Source: Calliopsis andreniformis
Lineage: Eukaryota; Arthropoda; Insecta; Hymenoptera; Andrenidae
Length of the DNA stretch: 64,000 nucleotides
Reading direction: 5' to 3'
NCBI RefSeq assembly: GCF_051401765.1
Contig: NW_027480438.1
Location: 4,030,001-4,094,000 of the forward strand
Each line of letters starts with the position of its first letter. The first letter of the stretch is position 1. Both the position numbers and the translations under genes were made by a program. Positions 1-13,100 of the stretch are shown here, in pieces. The notes beneath the pieces are model-generated. The model was not told the DNA's origin and searched no databases. It saw only the letters and a program-made list of their open reading frames with translations.

Positions 1-900
1 CTCAGACCTCAAACATCAATACTCAACCCTCAGTCCTCGTCCTCAATCCACAACCCTCAATCCTCGATCCTCAATCTTCAATCATCAATATTCAATCTTC
101 AATCTACAATCCTCAATCCTCAATACTCAATCCTCAATCCTCAATGTTCTATCCTCAATACGCAATCCTCAACCTTCAATCATCAATCCTCAATCCTCAA
201 TCCTCAATCCTGTATCCTCAATCCTCAATCCTCATTCTTCAACCCTCAATACCCAATCCTCAATCTTAAATACTCTATCCTCAATTCGCAATCCTCAATC
301 CTCAATCCTCAGGCCTCAAGTATCAATACTCAACCCTCAGTCCTCGTCCTCAATCCACAACCTTCAATCCTCAATCCACAATTTTCATTCATCAATATTC
401 AACCTTCAATCCTCAATCCTCAATCGTCAATCCTCAATCCTCAATCCTCAATGTTCAATCCTCAATACCCAATCCTCAGTCTTCAATCCTCAATCCTCAA
501 TCCTCAATCCTCAATCCTCAATCCTCAGTCCTCGGTCCTCAAACCTCAATCCTGAATCCTCAACCCTGAATCCTCAATCTTCAGCCCTCAGTCCTCAACA
601 ATCAGTGGTCAATCCTCAATCCTCAATAGAATATCATGAATTCACAGTTTTCAATACTCAATACTCAACCTGCAATCTTCAAATCTCTATCCACAAACAT
701 CAATTCTCATCACTCAACCCTGAACGCTCAGACCTGAATTATCAATCCTCAATCCTCAATTCTCAATCTTCAATCCTCAACACTGAACCTTCAATCCTCA
801 ATCCTCAATACTCAATCCTCAATCCTCAATCCTCAGTAATCAGTCCTCAATCTTCAATACCCAATCGTCATTCCTCAGTCCTCATTCCTCAATCCTCAAT
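1..900. repeat. Mosaic block 1, dispersed copy of 48.4 kb and 32.4 kb segments
   Basis: This segment starts with the CTCAGACCTC marker and carries one A-type landmark (ATAGAATAT at 626). It is closely matched by 48437-49308 (offset 48408 beyond position 605) and by 32353-33259 (offset 32359). Small offset changes between copies are whole monomers: 28 bp against the 48-kb copy and 7 bp against the 32-kb copy. The first 490 bases also match 5571-6060. In that copy the following 406 bp (58 monomers), which include the landmark, are absent. Confidence 0.8.
596..742. repeat. Landmark repeat, type A (reference copy)
   Basis: This 147-bp element is the most distinctive sub-repeat of the array. It begins CAACAATCAGT, contains ATAGAATATCATGAATTC, TCTATCCACAAACATC and GAACGCTCAGACC, and ends just before ordinary monomers resume at 743. 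Cut every 7 bases from 596 it gives 21 heptamers, each with no more than three differences from CAATCCT and none with an insertion or deletion. It is therefore a diverged piece of the same satellite, not an insertion. Type A carries CATGAATTCAC, with BspHI (TCATGA) and EcoRI (GAATTC) sites. Type A copies have ATAGAATAT at 626, 2428, 3464, 4058, 7591, 8627, 9221, 11705, 12741, 13335, 18115, 18709, 19303, 24076, 24670, 32985, 35582, 45951, 46621, 49034, 50599, 51269, 53465, 56445, 57115 and 62031. Confidence 0.9.
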
Positions 901-998
901 CCTCGTTCCTCAAACCTCAATCCTCAACCTTCAGTCCTCATCCTCAATTCTCAATTCTCAATCCTCAATCCTCAATCCTCAATCTTCAATTCTCAATA

Positions 999-1099
999 AT
1001 CAATCTCCAACCCTAGATCCTCAATCCCCAATCTTCAATCCTTAATCCTCAATCTTCAATCCTCAATCCCCAGTCCTCAATCTTCAATCCTCAATGTTC
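999..1099. repeat. Second recurring marker, CTAGATCC monomer run (reference copy)
   Basis: A fixed succession of variant monomers recurs through the window: CAATAAT, CAATCTC, a CTAGATCC-containing pair, CAATCCC, CAATCTT, then TAATCCT a few monomers later and CAATGTT or CAATGCT at the end. All are in 7-bp register. CTAGATCC (or CTAGATAC) starts at 1013, 6177, 10291, 15293, 16894, 21261, 22862, 26607, 28494, 29004, 29961, 33372, 34887, 36543, 38283, 38793, 39729, 40247, 41987, 42497, 43433, 45256, 49421, 52244, 55750, 58090 and 63117. It holds TAG and TAA triplets, so it is one of the places where chance open frames end. Confidence 0.85.
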
Positions 1100-3048
1100 A
1101 ATCCTCAATCCTCAATCCTCAGTCCTCAATCCTCAATCCTAAACCCTCAAACCTCAGTCCTCAACCGTCAGTCCTCGTCCTCAATCGTCAACACTCAATC
1201 CTCAATCCTCAATCTTCAATCCTCAATACTCAATATTCAATACTCAATCCTCACTCTTCAATCCTCAATCTTCAATCCTCAATCCTCAATCCTCAATCCT
1301 CAATCCTCAATCCTCAATCCTCAATCCTCAATCCTCATTCTTCAATCCTCAATACCCAATCCTCAATCTTCAATCCTTAATCCTCAATCCTCAATCCTCT
1401 ATCCTCAATCCTCAGCCCTCATCCTCAATCCTCAATCCTCAATCCTCAATCCTCAATCTTCAATCCTCAATACTCAACCTTCAATAATCAATCCTCAATT
1501 CTCAATCCTCAATACTCAATCCTTAATCGTCAATCCTCAATCCCCAATCCTCTATCTTCAATTCTCAATCCTCAATCCTCTAATCCTCAACACTCAATCT
1601 TCAATACTCAATACTCAATCTTCAATCCTCAATCCTTAATCCTCAATCCTCAATCCTCAGTCCTCTATCCTCATTCCTCAATCCACAATACCCAATCCTC
1701 AGTCTTCAATCCTCAATCCTCAATCCTCAATCCTCGTTCTCCAATCCTCAATCCTCAGTCCTCAAACCTCAATCCTCAACCTTCAGTCCTCATCCTCAAT
1801 TCGCAATACCCAATCCTCAATCCTCAATCCTCATTCTTCAATCCTCAATACCCAATCCTCAATCTTCAATCCTCAATCCTCAATCCTCAACTCTAAATCC
1901 TCAATCCTCTATCCTCAATCCTCAATCATCAATACTCAATGTTCAATCCGCAATACCCAATCCTCAATCCTCAATCATCAGACCTCAAACATCAACACTC
2001 AGCCCTCAGTCCTCGTCCTCAATCCACAACCCTCAATCCTCGATCCTCAATCTTCAATCATCAATATTCAGCCTTCAATCCTCAATCCTCAACCGTCAAT
2101 ACTCAATCCTCAATCCTCAATGTTCAATCCTCAATACCCAATCCTCAGTCTTCAATCCTCAATCCTAAATCCTCAATCCTCAATCCTCAATCCTCAATCC
2201 TCAATCCTCAATCCTCAATCCCCAATCCTCAATCCTCAACCTTCAATCCTCAATGTTCAATCCTCAATACCCAATCCTCAGTCTTCAATCCTCAATCCTC
2301 AATCCTCAGTCCTCAATCCTCAATCCTTAATCCTCAGTCCTCAAACCTCAATCCTGAATCCTCAATCCTGAATCCTCAATCTTCAGCCCTCAGTCCTCAA
2401 CAATCAGTGGTCAATCCTCAATCCTCAATAGAATATCATGAATTCACAGTTTTCGATACTCTATACTCAACCAGCATTCTTCAAATCTCTATCCACAAAC
2501 ATCAATTCTCATCACTCAACCCTCAACACTCAGTCCCCAATCCTCAATCTTCAAACCTCAATCCTCAATCCTCAATCCTCAATACCCAATCCTCAATCTT
2601 CAATCCTCAATCCTCAATCCTCAATCCTCAATCCTCAATCCTCAGCCCTCATCCTCAATCCTCAATCCTCAATCCTCAATCCTCAATCTTCAATCCTCAA
2701 TACTCAACCTTCAATAATCAATCCTCAATTCTCAATCCTCAATACTCAATCCTCAATCGTCAATCCTCAATCCCCAATCCTCTATCTTCAATTCTCAATC
2801 CTCAATCCTCTAATCCTCAACACTCAATCTTCAATACTCAATACTCAATCTTCAATCCTCAATCCTTAATCCTCAATCCTCAATCCTCAGTCCTCTATCC
2901 TCATTCCTCAATCCACAATACCCAATCCTCAGTCTTCAATCCTCAATCCTCAATCCTCAATCCTCATTCTCCAATCCTCAATCCTAAGTCCTCAAACCTC
3001 AATTCTGAATCCTCAATCCTACATCCTCAACCTTCAGCACTCAGTCCT

Positions 3049-3195
3049 CAACAATCAGTTGTCAATCCTCAATCCCCAATAGAATATCCTCAATTCACAG
3101 TTTTCAATACTCAATACTCAATCTGCAATCTTCAAATCTCTATCCACAAACATCAATTCTCATCACTCAACCCTGAACGCTCAGACCTCAATGTT
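3049..3195. repeat. Landmark repeat, type B (reference copy)
   Basis: Same 147-bp element as type A, but reading ATAGAATATCCTCAATTCAC, so it lacks the EcoRI and BspHI sites, and usually preceded by CAATCAGTTGT instead of CAATCAGTGGT. Type B copies have ATAGAATAT at 3079, 8242, 12356, 14899, 17730, 20867, 23691, 26213, 28100, 29574, 30782, 31286, 34493, 36156, 37385, 37889, 39342, 41089, 41593, 43046, 44862, 47125, 53080, 55356, 58926, 59911, 60611, 61100 and 62723. The copy at 61604 is a variant reading ATAGCATAT and AATGCACAG. Sub-families differ in the flanking monomer (CAATCCC or CAATCCG just before the core) and in CTCTATCC versus CCTTATCC. Confidence 0.88.
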
Positions 3196-4474
3196 CAATT
3201 CTCAGTCCTCAATTCACAATCTTTAATCCTCAATACTGAACCTTCAATCCTCAATACTCAATCCTCAATCCTCAATCCTCAATCCTCAGTAATCAATCCT
3301 CAATCTTCAATACTCAATCGTCATTCCTCAGTCCTCAATCCTCAATCCTCAATCCTCAATCTTCAATCCTCGGTCCTCAAACCTCAATCCTGAATCCTCA
3401 ACCCTGAATCCTCAATCTTCAGCCCTCAGTCCTCAACAATCAGTGGTCAATCCTCAATCCTCAATAGAATATCATGAATTCACAGCTTTCAGTACTCAAT
3501 ACTCAACCTGCAATCTTCAAATCTCTATCCACAAACATCAATTCTCATCACTCAACCCTGAACGCTCAGACCTCAATGTTCAATCCTCAATCCTCAATTC
3601 TCAATCTTCAATCCTCAACACTGAAACTTCAATCCTCAATCCTCAATACTCAATCCTCAATCCTCAATCTTCAATCCTCAATCCCCAGTCCTCAATCTTC
3701 TATCCTCAATGCTCAATCCTCAATCCTCAATCCTCAGTCTTCAATCCTCAATCCTCAACCCTCAAACCTCAATCCTCAACCGTCAGCCCTTGTCCTCAAT
3801 CGTCAACACTCAATCCTCAATCCTCAATCTTCAATCCTCAATACTCAATATTCAATACTCAATCCTCAACCTTCAATCCTCAATCTTCAATACTCAATCC
3901 TCAATCCTCAATCCTCAATCCTCAATCCCCAATCCTCAATCCTCAACCTTCAATCCTCAATCCTCAGTCCTCAAACCTCAATCCTGAATCCTCAATCCTG
4001 AATCCTCAATCTTCAGCCCTCAGTCCTCAACAATCAGTGGTCAATCCTCAATCCTCAATAGAATATCATGAATTCACAGTTTTCAATACTCTATACTCAA
4101 CCTGCATTCTTCAAATCTCTATCCACAAACATCAATTCTCATCACTCAACCCTCAACTCTCAGTCCCCAATCCTCAATATTCAAGCCTCAATCCTCAATC
4201 CTCAATCCACAATCCTCAACCTTCAGTCCTCAATACCCAATCCTCAATCTTCAATCCTCAATCCTCAATCCTCAATTCTCAATCCTCAATCCTCTGTCCT
4301 TAGTCCTCAAACCTCAATCCTGAACCCTCTGACCTCATCCTCAATCCTCAATCCTCAATCCACAATCCTCAATGTTCAATCCTCAATACTCAATCTTCAA
4401 TCCTCAATCCTCAGTCCTCAAACCTCAATACTGAATCCTCAATCCTGAATCCTCAATCTTCAGCCCTCAGCCCT

Positions 4475-4620
4475 CAACATTCAGTTGTCAATCCTCAATC
4501 CTCAATAGAATATCCTTAATTCACAGTTTCAATACACAGTACTCAATCTGCAATCTTCAAATCTCTATCCAGAAACATCAATTCTCATCACTCAACCCTG
4601 AACGCTCAGACCGCAGTGTT
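4475..4620. repeat. Landmark repeat, type C, and hybrid junction
   Basis: Type C reads ATAGAATATCCTTAATTCAC and has one T fewer in the following run (CAGTTTCAATAC), which shifts the heptamer phase by one. Type C copies lie at 4505, 9668, 13782, 15653, 19750, 21621, 25117, 26960 and 63470. The copy at 4505 is a hybrid. Its left part (ACACAGTACTC, CCAGAAACATC) matches 9668, but its right part has GAACGCTCAGACCGCAGTGTT, like the landmark at 31286, where 9668 has CAACACTCAGTACTCAATGTT. The change of identity at about 4590 is also the boundary between two kilobase-scale blocks. Confidence 0.82.
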
Positions 4621-6064
4621 CAATCCTCAATCCTCAATTCTCAATCTTCAATCCTCAATACTGAACCTTCAATCCTCAATCCTCAATCCTCAATCCTCAA
4701 TCCTCAATACTCAGTAATCAATCCTCAAACTTCAATACTCAATCGTCAATCTTCAATCCTCAATACTCAATCTTCAGTCCTCAATCCGCAATCCTCAATC
4801 CTCAATCCTCATTCTTCAATCGTCTATACCCAATCCTCAATCTTCAATCCTCAATCCTCAACCCTCAATCCTCAATCCTCAATCCTCAATCCTCAATCTT
4901 CAATCCTCAGTCCCAAATCCTCAATCTTCAATACTCACTCCTCAATCCTCATTCTTCTATCCTCAATACCCAATCCTCAATCTTCAGTCCTCAATCCTCA
5001 ATTCTCAATACTCAATCCTCAATCTTCAATCCTCAATCCTCAATCCTCAATCCTCAATCCTCAATCTTCAATCCTCAATACTCAATCTTCAATCCTCAAT
5101 CCTTAATCCTCAATCCTCAATCCTCAATCCTCAATCCTCAATCCTCAATCCTCAATCCTCAATCGTCAATCTTCAATCCTCAATACTCAATCTTCAATCC
5201 TCAATACGCAATCCTCAATTCTCAATCCTCATTCTTCAATCCTCAATACCCAATCCTCAACCTTCAATCCTCAATCCTCAATCCTCAATCCTCAATCCTC
5301 AATCTTCAATCCTCAGTCCCAAATCCTCAATCTTCAATACTCACTCCTCAATCCTCAATCTTCAATCCTCAATACTCAGTCTTCAATCCTCAATCCTCAA
5401 TCCTCAATCCTCAATCCTCAATCCTCATTCTTCAATCCTCAATACCCAATCCTCAATCTTCAATCCTCAATCCTCAATCCTCAACTCTAAATCCTCAATC
5501 CTCAATCCTCAATCCTCAATCCTCAATCCTCAATGTTCAATCCGCAATACCCAATCCTCAATCCTCAATCCTCAGACCTCAAACATCAATACTCAACCCT
5601 CAGTCCTCGTCGTCAATCCACAACCCTCAATCCTCGATCCTCAATCTTCAATCATCAATATTCAATCTTCAATCTACAATCCTCAATCCTCAATACTCAA
5701 TCCTCAATCCTCAATGTTCTATCCTCAATACGCAATCCTCAACCTTCAATCATCAATCCTCAATCCTCAATCCTCAATCCTGTATCCTCAATCCTCAATC
5801 CTCATTCTTCAACCCTCAATACCCAATCCTCAATCTTAAATACTCTATCCTCAATTCGCAATCCTCAATCCTCAATCCTCAGGCCTCAAGTATCAATACT
5901 CAACCCTCAGTCCTCGTCCTCAATCCACAACCTTCAATCCTCAATCCACAATTTTCATTCATCAATATTCAACCTTCAATCCTCAATCCTCAATCGTCAA
6001 TCCTCAATCCTCAGTCCTCAATGTTCAATCCTCAATACCCAATCCTCAGTCTTCAATCCTCAAT
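4596..6064. repeat. Mosaic block related to 31.38-32.85 kb (offset 26782)
   Basis: No landmark core lies within this block after 4620. It holds ordinary heptamer runs plus the CTCAGACCTC and CAGTCCTCGTC markers near 5571-5610. The order of variant monomers matches 31378-32846 at a constant offset of 26782 (for example 4616 with 31398 and 5533 with 32315). Its last 490 bases also match 1-490. One difference in this copy is CGTCGTCAATCC at about 5608, where other copies have CGTCCTCAATCC. Confidence 0.78.
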
Positions 6065-9000
6065 CCTCGTTCCTCAAACCTCAATCCTCAACCTTCAGTC
6101 CTCATCCTCAATTCTCAATTCTCAATCCTCAATCCTCAATCCTCAATCTTCAATTCTCAATAATCAATCTCCAACCCTAGATCCTCAATCCCCAGTCTTC
6201 AATCCTTAATCCTCAATCTTCAATCCTCAATCCCCAGTCCTCAATCTTCAATCCTCAATGTTCAATCCTCAATCCTCAATCCCCAGTCCTCAATCCTCAA
6301 TCCTAAACCCTCAAACCTCAATCCTCAACCGTCAGTCCTCGTCCTCAATCGTCAACACTCAATCCTCAATCCTCAATCTTCAATCCTCAATACTCAATTT
6401 TCAATACTCAATCCTCACTCTTCAATCCTCAATCTTCAATCCTCAATCCTCAATCCTCAATCCTCAATCCTCAATCCTCAATCCTCAATCCTCAATCCTC
6501 ATTCTTCAATCCTCAATACCCAATCCTCAATCTTCAATCCTTAATCCTCAATCCTCAATCCTCAATCCTCAATCCTCAGCCCTCATCCTCAATCCTCAAT
6601 CCTCAATCCTCAATCCTCAATCTTCAATCCTCAATACTCAACCTCAATAATCAATCCTCAATTCTCAATCCTCAATACTCAATCCTTAATCGTCAATCCT
6701 CAATCCCCAATCCTCTATCTTCAATTCTCAATCCTCAATCCTCTAATCCTCAACACTCAATCTTCAATACTCAATACTCATTCTTCAATCCTCAATCCTT
6801 AATCCTCAATCTTCAATCCTCAGTCCTCTATCCTCATTCCTCAATCCACAATACCCAATCCTCAGTCTTCAATCCTCAATCCTCAATCCTCAATCCTCAT
6901 TCTCCAATCCTCAATCCTCAGTCCTCAAACCTCAATCCTCAACCTTCAGTCCTCATCCTCAATTCGCAATACCCAATCCTCAATCCTCAATCCTCATTCT
7001 TCAATCCTCAATACCCAATCCTCAATCTTCAATCCTCAATCCTCAATCCTCAACTCTAAATCCTCAATCCTCTATCCTCAATCCTCAATCATCAATACTC
7101 AATGTTCAATCCGCAATACCCAATCCTCAATCCTCAATCATCAGACCTCAAACATCAATACTCAACCCTCAGTCCTCGTCCTCAATCCACAACCCTCAAT
7201 CCTCGATCCTCAATCTTCAATCATCAATATTCAGCCTTCAATCCTCAATCCTCAATCGTCAATACTCAATCCTCAATCCTCAATGTTCAATCCTCAATAC
7301 CCAATCCTCAGTCTTCAATCCTCAATCCTAAATCCTCAATCCTCAATCCTCAATCCTCAATCCTCAATCCTCAATCCTCAATCCCCAATCCTCAATCCTC
7401 AACCTTCAATCCTCAATGTTCAATCCTCAATACCCAATCCTCAGTCTTCAATCCTCAATCCTCAATCCTCAGTCCTCAATCCTCAATCCTCAATCCTCAG
7501 TCCTCAAACCTCAATCCTGAATCCTCAATCCTGAATCCTCAATCTTCAGCCCTCAGTCCTCAACAATCAGTGGTCAATCCTCAATCCTCAATAGAATATC
7601 ATGAATTCACAGTTTTCGATACTCTATACTCAACCAGCATTCTTCAAATCTCTATCCACAAACATCAATTCTCATCACTCAACCCTCAACACTCAGTCCC
7701 CAATCCTCAATCTTCAAACCTCAATCCTCAATCCTCAATCCTCAATACCCAATCCTCAATCTTCAATCCTCAATCCTCAATCCTCAATCCTCAATCCTCA
7801 ATCCTCAGCCCTCATCCTCAATCCTCAATCCTCAATCCTCAATCCTCAATCTTCAATCCTCAATACTCAACCCTCAATAATCAATCCTCAATTCTCAATC
7901 CTCAATACTCAATCCTCAATCGTCAATCCTCAATCCCCAATCCTCTATCTTCAATTCTCAATCCTCAATCCTCTAATCCTCAACACTCAATCTTCAATAC
8001 TCAATACTCAATCTTCAATCCTCAATCCTTAATCCTCAATCCTCAATCCTCAGTCCTCTATCCTCATTCCTCAATCCACAATACCCAATCCTCAGTCTTC
8101 AATCCTCAATCCTCAATCCTCAATCCTCATTCTCCAATCCTCAATCCTAAGTCCTCAAACCTCAATTCTGAATCCTCAATCCTACATCCTCAACCTTCAG
8201 CACTCAGTCCTCAACAATCAGTTGTCAATCCTCAATCCCCAATAGAATATCCTCAATTCACAGTTTTCAATACTCAATACTCAATCTGCAATCTTCAAAT
8301 CTCTATCCACAAACATCAATTCTCATCACTCAACCCTGAACGCTCAGACCTCAATGTTCAATTCTCAATCCTCAATTCACAATCTTCAATCCTCAATACT
8401 GAACCTTCAATCCTCAATACTCAATCCTCAATCCTCAATCCTCAATCCTCAGTAATCAATCCTCAATCTTCAATACTCAATCGTCATTCCTCAGTCCTCA
8501 ATCCTCAATCCTCAATCCTCAATCTTCAATCCTCGGTCCTCAAACCTCAATCCTGAATCCTCAACCCTGAATCCTCAATCTTCAGCCCTCAGTCCTCAAC
8601 AATCAGTGGTCAATCCTCAATCCTCAATAGAATATCATGAATTCACAGCTTTCAGTACTCAATACTCAACCAGCAATCTTCAAATCTCTATCCACAAACA
8701 TCAATTCTCATCACTCAACCCTGAACGCTCAGACCTCAATGTTCAATCCTCAATCCTCAATTCTCAATCTTCAATCCTCAACACTGAAACTTCAATCCTC
8801 AATCCTCAATACTCAATCCTCAATCCTCAATCTTCAACCCTCAATCCCCAGTCCTCAATCTTCTATCCTCAATGCTCAATCCTCAATCCTCAATCCTCAG
8901 TCCTCAATCCTCAATCCTCAACCCTCAAACCTCAATCCTCAACCGTCAGCCCTTGTCCTCAATCGTCAACACTCAATCCTCAATCCTCAATCTTCAATCC

Positions 9001-10178
9001 TCAATACTCAATATTCAATACTCAATCCTCAACCTTCAATCCTCAATCTTCAATACTCAATCCTCAATCCTCAATCCTCAATCCTCAATCCCCAATCCTC
9101 AATCCTCAACCTTCAATCCTCAATCCTCAGTCCTCAAACCTCAATCCTGAATCCTCAATCCTGAATCCTCAATCTTCAGCCCTCAGTCCTCAACAATCAG
9201 TGGTCAATCCTCAATCCTCAATAGAATATCATGAATTCACAGTTTTCAATACTCTATACTCAACCTGCATTCTTCAAATCTCTATCCACAAACATCAATT
9301 CTCATCACTCAACCCTCAACTCTCAGTCCCCAATCCTCAATATTCAAGCCTCAATCCTCAATCCTCAATCCACAATCCTCAACCTTCAGTCCTCAATACC
9401 CAATCCTCAATCTTCAATCCTCAATCCTCAATCCTCAATTCTCAATCCTCAATCCTCTGTCCTTAGTCCTCAAACCTCAATCCTGAACCCTCTGACCTCA
9501 TCCTCAATCCTCAATCCTCAATCCACAATCCTCAATGTTCAATCCTCAATACTCAATCTTCAATCCTCAATCCTCAGTCCTCAAACCTCAATACTGAATC
9601 CTCAATCCTGAATCCTCAATCTTCAGCCCTCAGCCCTCAACATTCAGTTGTCAATCCTCAATCCTCAATAGAATATCCTTAATTCACAGTTTCAATACAC
9701 AGTACTCAATCTGCAATCTTCAAATCTCTATCCAGAAACATCAATTCTCATCACTCAACCCTCAACACTCAGTACTCAATGTTCAATCCTCAATCCTCAA
9801 TTCTGAATCTTCAATCCTCAATACTGAATCTTCAATCCTCAATCCTCAATCCTCAATCCTCAATCCTCAATCCTCACTCCTCAATCCTCAATCCTCAATC
9901 CTCAATCCTCAATCTTCAGTCCTCAATACTCAATCTTCAATCCTCAATACTCAATCCTCAATCCTCAATCCTCAATCCTCATTCTTCAATACTCAATACC
10001 CAATCCTCAATCTTCAATCCTCAATCCTCAATTACCAATTCTCAATGCTCTATCCTCAGACCTCAAACATCAATATTCAACCCTCAGTCATCGTCCTCAA
10101 TCCACAACCCTCTATCCTCAGCCCTCAATCTTCAATCATCAATATTCAATCTTCAATCCTCAATCCTCAATCCTCAAT
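6065..10178. repeat. 4114-bp tandem block, copy 1
   Basis: Starts with CCTCGTTCCTC at 6065 and is followed directly by a second copy beginning with the same sequence at 10179. Landmarks are at 7591 (A), 8242 (B), 8627 (A), 9221 (A) and 9668 (C). All corresponding points in the two copies are 4114 bp apart (7102 with 11216, 8606 with 12720, 9779 with 13893). Differences between the copies are a few scattered single bases, so this is a recent duplication by the standards of the window. The 3' part after about 9758 is not shared with 901-4595. Confidence 0.9.
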
Positions 10179-13100
10179 CCTCGTTCCTCAAACCTCAATC
10201 CTCAACCTTCAGTCCTCATCCTCAATTCTCAATTCTCAATCCTCAATCCTCAATCCTCAATCTTCAATTCTCAATAATCAATCTCCAACCCTAGATCCTC
10301 AATCCCCAATCTTCAATCCTTAATCCTCAATCTTCAATCCTCAATCCCCAGTCCTCAATCTTCAATCCTCAATGTTCAATCCTCAATCCTCAATCCCCAG
10401 TCCTCAATCCTCAATCCTAAACCCTCAAACCTCAATCCCCAACCGTCAGTCCTCGTCCTCAATCGTCAACACTCAATCCTCAATCCTCAATCTTCAATCC
10501 TCAATACTCAATTTTCAATACTCAATCCTCACTCTTCAATCCTCAATCTTCAATCCTCAATCCTCAATCCTCAATCCTCAATCCTCAATCCTCAATCCTC
10601 AATCCTCAATCCTCATTCTTCAATCCTCAATACCCAATCCTCAATCTTCAATCCTTAATCCTCAATCCTCAATCCTCAATCCTCAATCCTCAGCCCTCAT
10701 CCTCAATCCTCAATCCTCAATCCTCAATCCTCAATCTTCAATCCTCAATACTCAACCTCAATAATCAATCCTCAATTCTCAATCCTCAATACTCAATCCT
10801 TAATCGTCAATCCTCAATCCCCAATCCTCTATCTTCAATTCTCAATCCTCAATCCTCTAATCCTCAACACTCAATCTTCAATACTCAATACTCAATCTTC
10901 AATCCTCAATCCTTAATCCTCAATCCTCAATCCTCAGTCCTCTATCCTCATTCCTCAATCCACAATACCCAATCCTCAGTCTTCAATCCTCAATCCTCAA
11001 TCCTCAATCCTCATTCTCCAATCCTCAATCCTCAGTCCTCAAACCTCAATCCTCAACCTTCAGTCCTCATCCTCAATTCGCAATACCCAATCCTCAATCC
11101 TCAATCCTCATTCTTCAATCCTCAATACCCAATCCTCAATCTTCAATCCTCAATCCTCAATCCTCAACTCTAAATCCTCAATCCTCTATCCTCAATCCTC
11201 AATCATCAATACTCAATGTTCAATCCGCAATACCCAATCCTCAATCCTCAATCATCAGACCTCAAACATCAATACTCAACCCTCAGTCCTCGTCCTCAAT
11301 CCACAACCCTCAATCCTCGATCCTCAATCTTCAATCATCAATATTCAGCCTTCAATCCTCAATCCTCAATCGTCAATACTCAATCCTCAATCCTCAATGT
11401 TCAATCCTCAATACCCAATCCTCAGTCTTCAATCCTCAATCCTAAATCCTCAATCCTCAATCCTCAATCCTCAATCCTCAATCCTCAATCCTCAATCCCC
11501 AATCCTCAATCCTCAACCTTCAATCCTCAATGTTCAATCCTCAATACCCAATCCTCAGTCTTCAATCCTCAATCCTCAATCCTCAGTCCTCAATCCTCAA
11601 TCCTCAATCCTCAGTCCTCAAACCTCAATCCTGAATCCTCAATCCTGAATCCTCAATCTTCAGCCCTCAGTCCTCAACAATCAGTGGTCAATCCTCAATC
11701 CTCAATAGAATATCATGAATTCACAGTTTTCGATACTCTATACTCAACCAGCATTCTTCAAATCTCTATCCACAAACATCAATTCTCATCACTCAACCCT
11801 CAACACTCAGTCCCCAATCCTCAATCTTCAAACCTCAATCCTCAATCCTCAATCCTCAATACCCAATCCTCAATCTTCAATCCTCAATCCTCAATCCTCA
11901 ATCCTCAATCCTCAATCCTCAGCCCTCATCCTCAATCCTCAATCCTCAATCCTCAATCCTCAATCTTCAATCCTCAATACTCAACCCTCAATAATCAATC
12001 CTCAATTCTCAATCCTCAATACTCAATCCTCAATCGTCAATCCTCAATCCCCAATCCTCTATCTTCAATTCTCAATCCTCAATCCTCTAATCCTCAACAC
12101 TCAATCTTCAATACTCAATACTCAATCTTCAATCCTCAATCCTTAATCCTCAATCCTCAATCCTCAGTCCTCTATCCTCATTCCTCAATCCACAATACCC
12201 AATCCTCAGTCTTCAATCCTCAATCCTCAATCCTCAATCCTCATTCTCCAATCCTCAATCCTAAGTCCTCAAACCTCAATTCTGAATCCTCAATCCTACA
12301 TCCTCAACCTTCAGCACTCAGTCCTCAACAATCAGTTGTCAATCCTCAATCCCCAATAGAATATCCTCAATTCACAGTTTTCAATACTCAATACTCAATC
12401 TGCAATCTTCAAATCTCTATCCACAAACATCAATTCTCATCACTCAACCCTGAACGCTCAGACCTCAATGTTCAATTCTCAATCCTCAATTCACAATCTT
12501 CAATCCTCAATACTGAACCTTCAATCCTCAATACTCAATCCTCAATCCTCAATCCTCAATCCTCAGTAATCAATCCTCAATCTTCAATACTCAATCGTCA
12601 TTCCTCAGTCCTCAATCCTCAATCCTCAATCCTCAATCTTCAATCCTCGGTCCTCAAACCTCAATCCTGAATCCTCAACCCTGAATCCTCAATCTTCAGC
12701 CCTCAGTCCTCAACAATCAGTGGTCAATCCTCAATCCTCAATAGAATATCATGAATTCACAGCTTTCAGTACTCAATACTCAACCTGCAATCTTCAAATC
12801 TCTATCCACAAACATCAATTCTCATCACTCAACCCTGAACGCTCAGACCTCAATGTTCAATCCTCAATCCTCAATTCTCAATCTTCAATCCTCAACACTG
12901 AAACTTCAATCCTCAATCCTCAATACTCAATCCTCAATCCTCAATCTTCAATCCTCAATCCCCAGTCCTCAATCTTCTATCCTCAATGCTCAATCCTCAA
13001 TCCTCAATCCTCAGTCCTCAATCCTCAATCCTCAACCCTCAAACCTCAATCCTCAACCGTCAGCCCTTGTCCTCAATCGTCAACACTCAATCCTCAATCC

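Larger units (their letters stand above)
901..4595. repeat. Kilobase block, copy related to 6065-9758 (offset 5164/5163)
   Basis: This block carries landmarks at 2428 (A), 3079 (B), 3464 (A), 4058 (A) and 4505 (C), with spacings of 651, 385, 594 and 447 bp. The same order and spacing recurs at 7591-9668 and 11705-13782. The offset to the next copy is 5164 up to about 6650 and 5163 after it. The 1-bp change is a lost T in ACCTCAATAATC (ACCTTCAATAATC here). The CTAGATCC marker is at 1013. Confidence 0.85.

Noticed and set aside
596..742. Landmark as an inserted transposon or promoter element
   Set aside because: There are no terminal repeats or target-site duplications, no coding capacity, and it fits the 7-bp register of the array throughout, so it is diverged satellite.
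1939..3393. A repeated 484-codon frame at 1939, 7102 and 11216 that looks like a conserved gene family
   Set aside because: The conservation is that of the surrounding block copies (offsets 5163 and 4114) and extends equally through non-open sequence. The overlapping alternative frame at 2438-2869 is conserved just as well.
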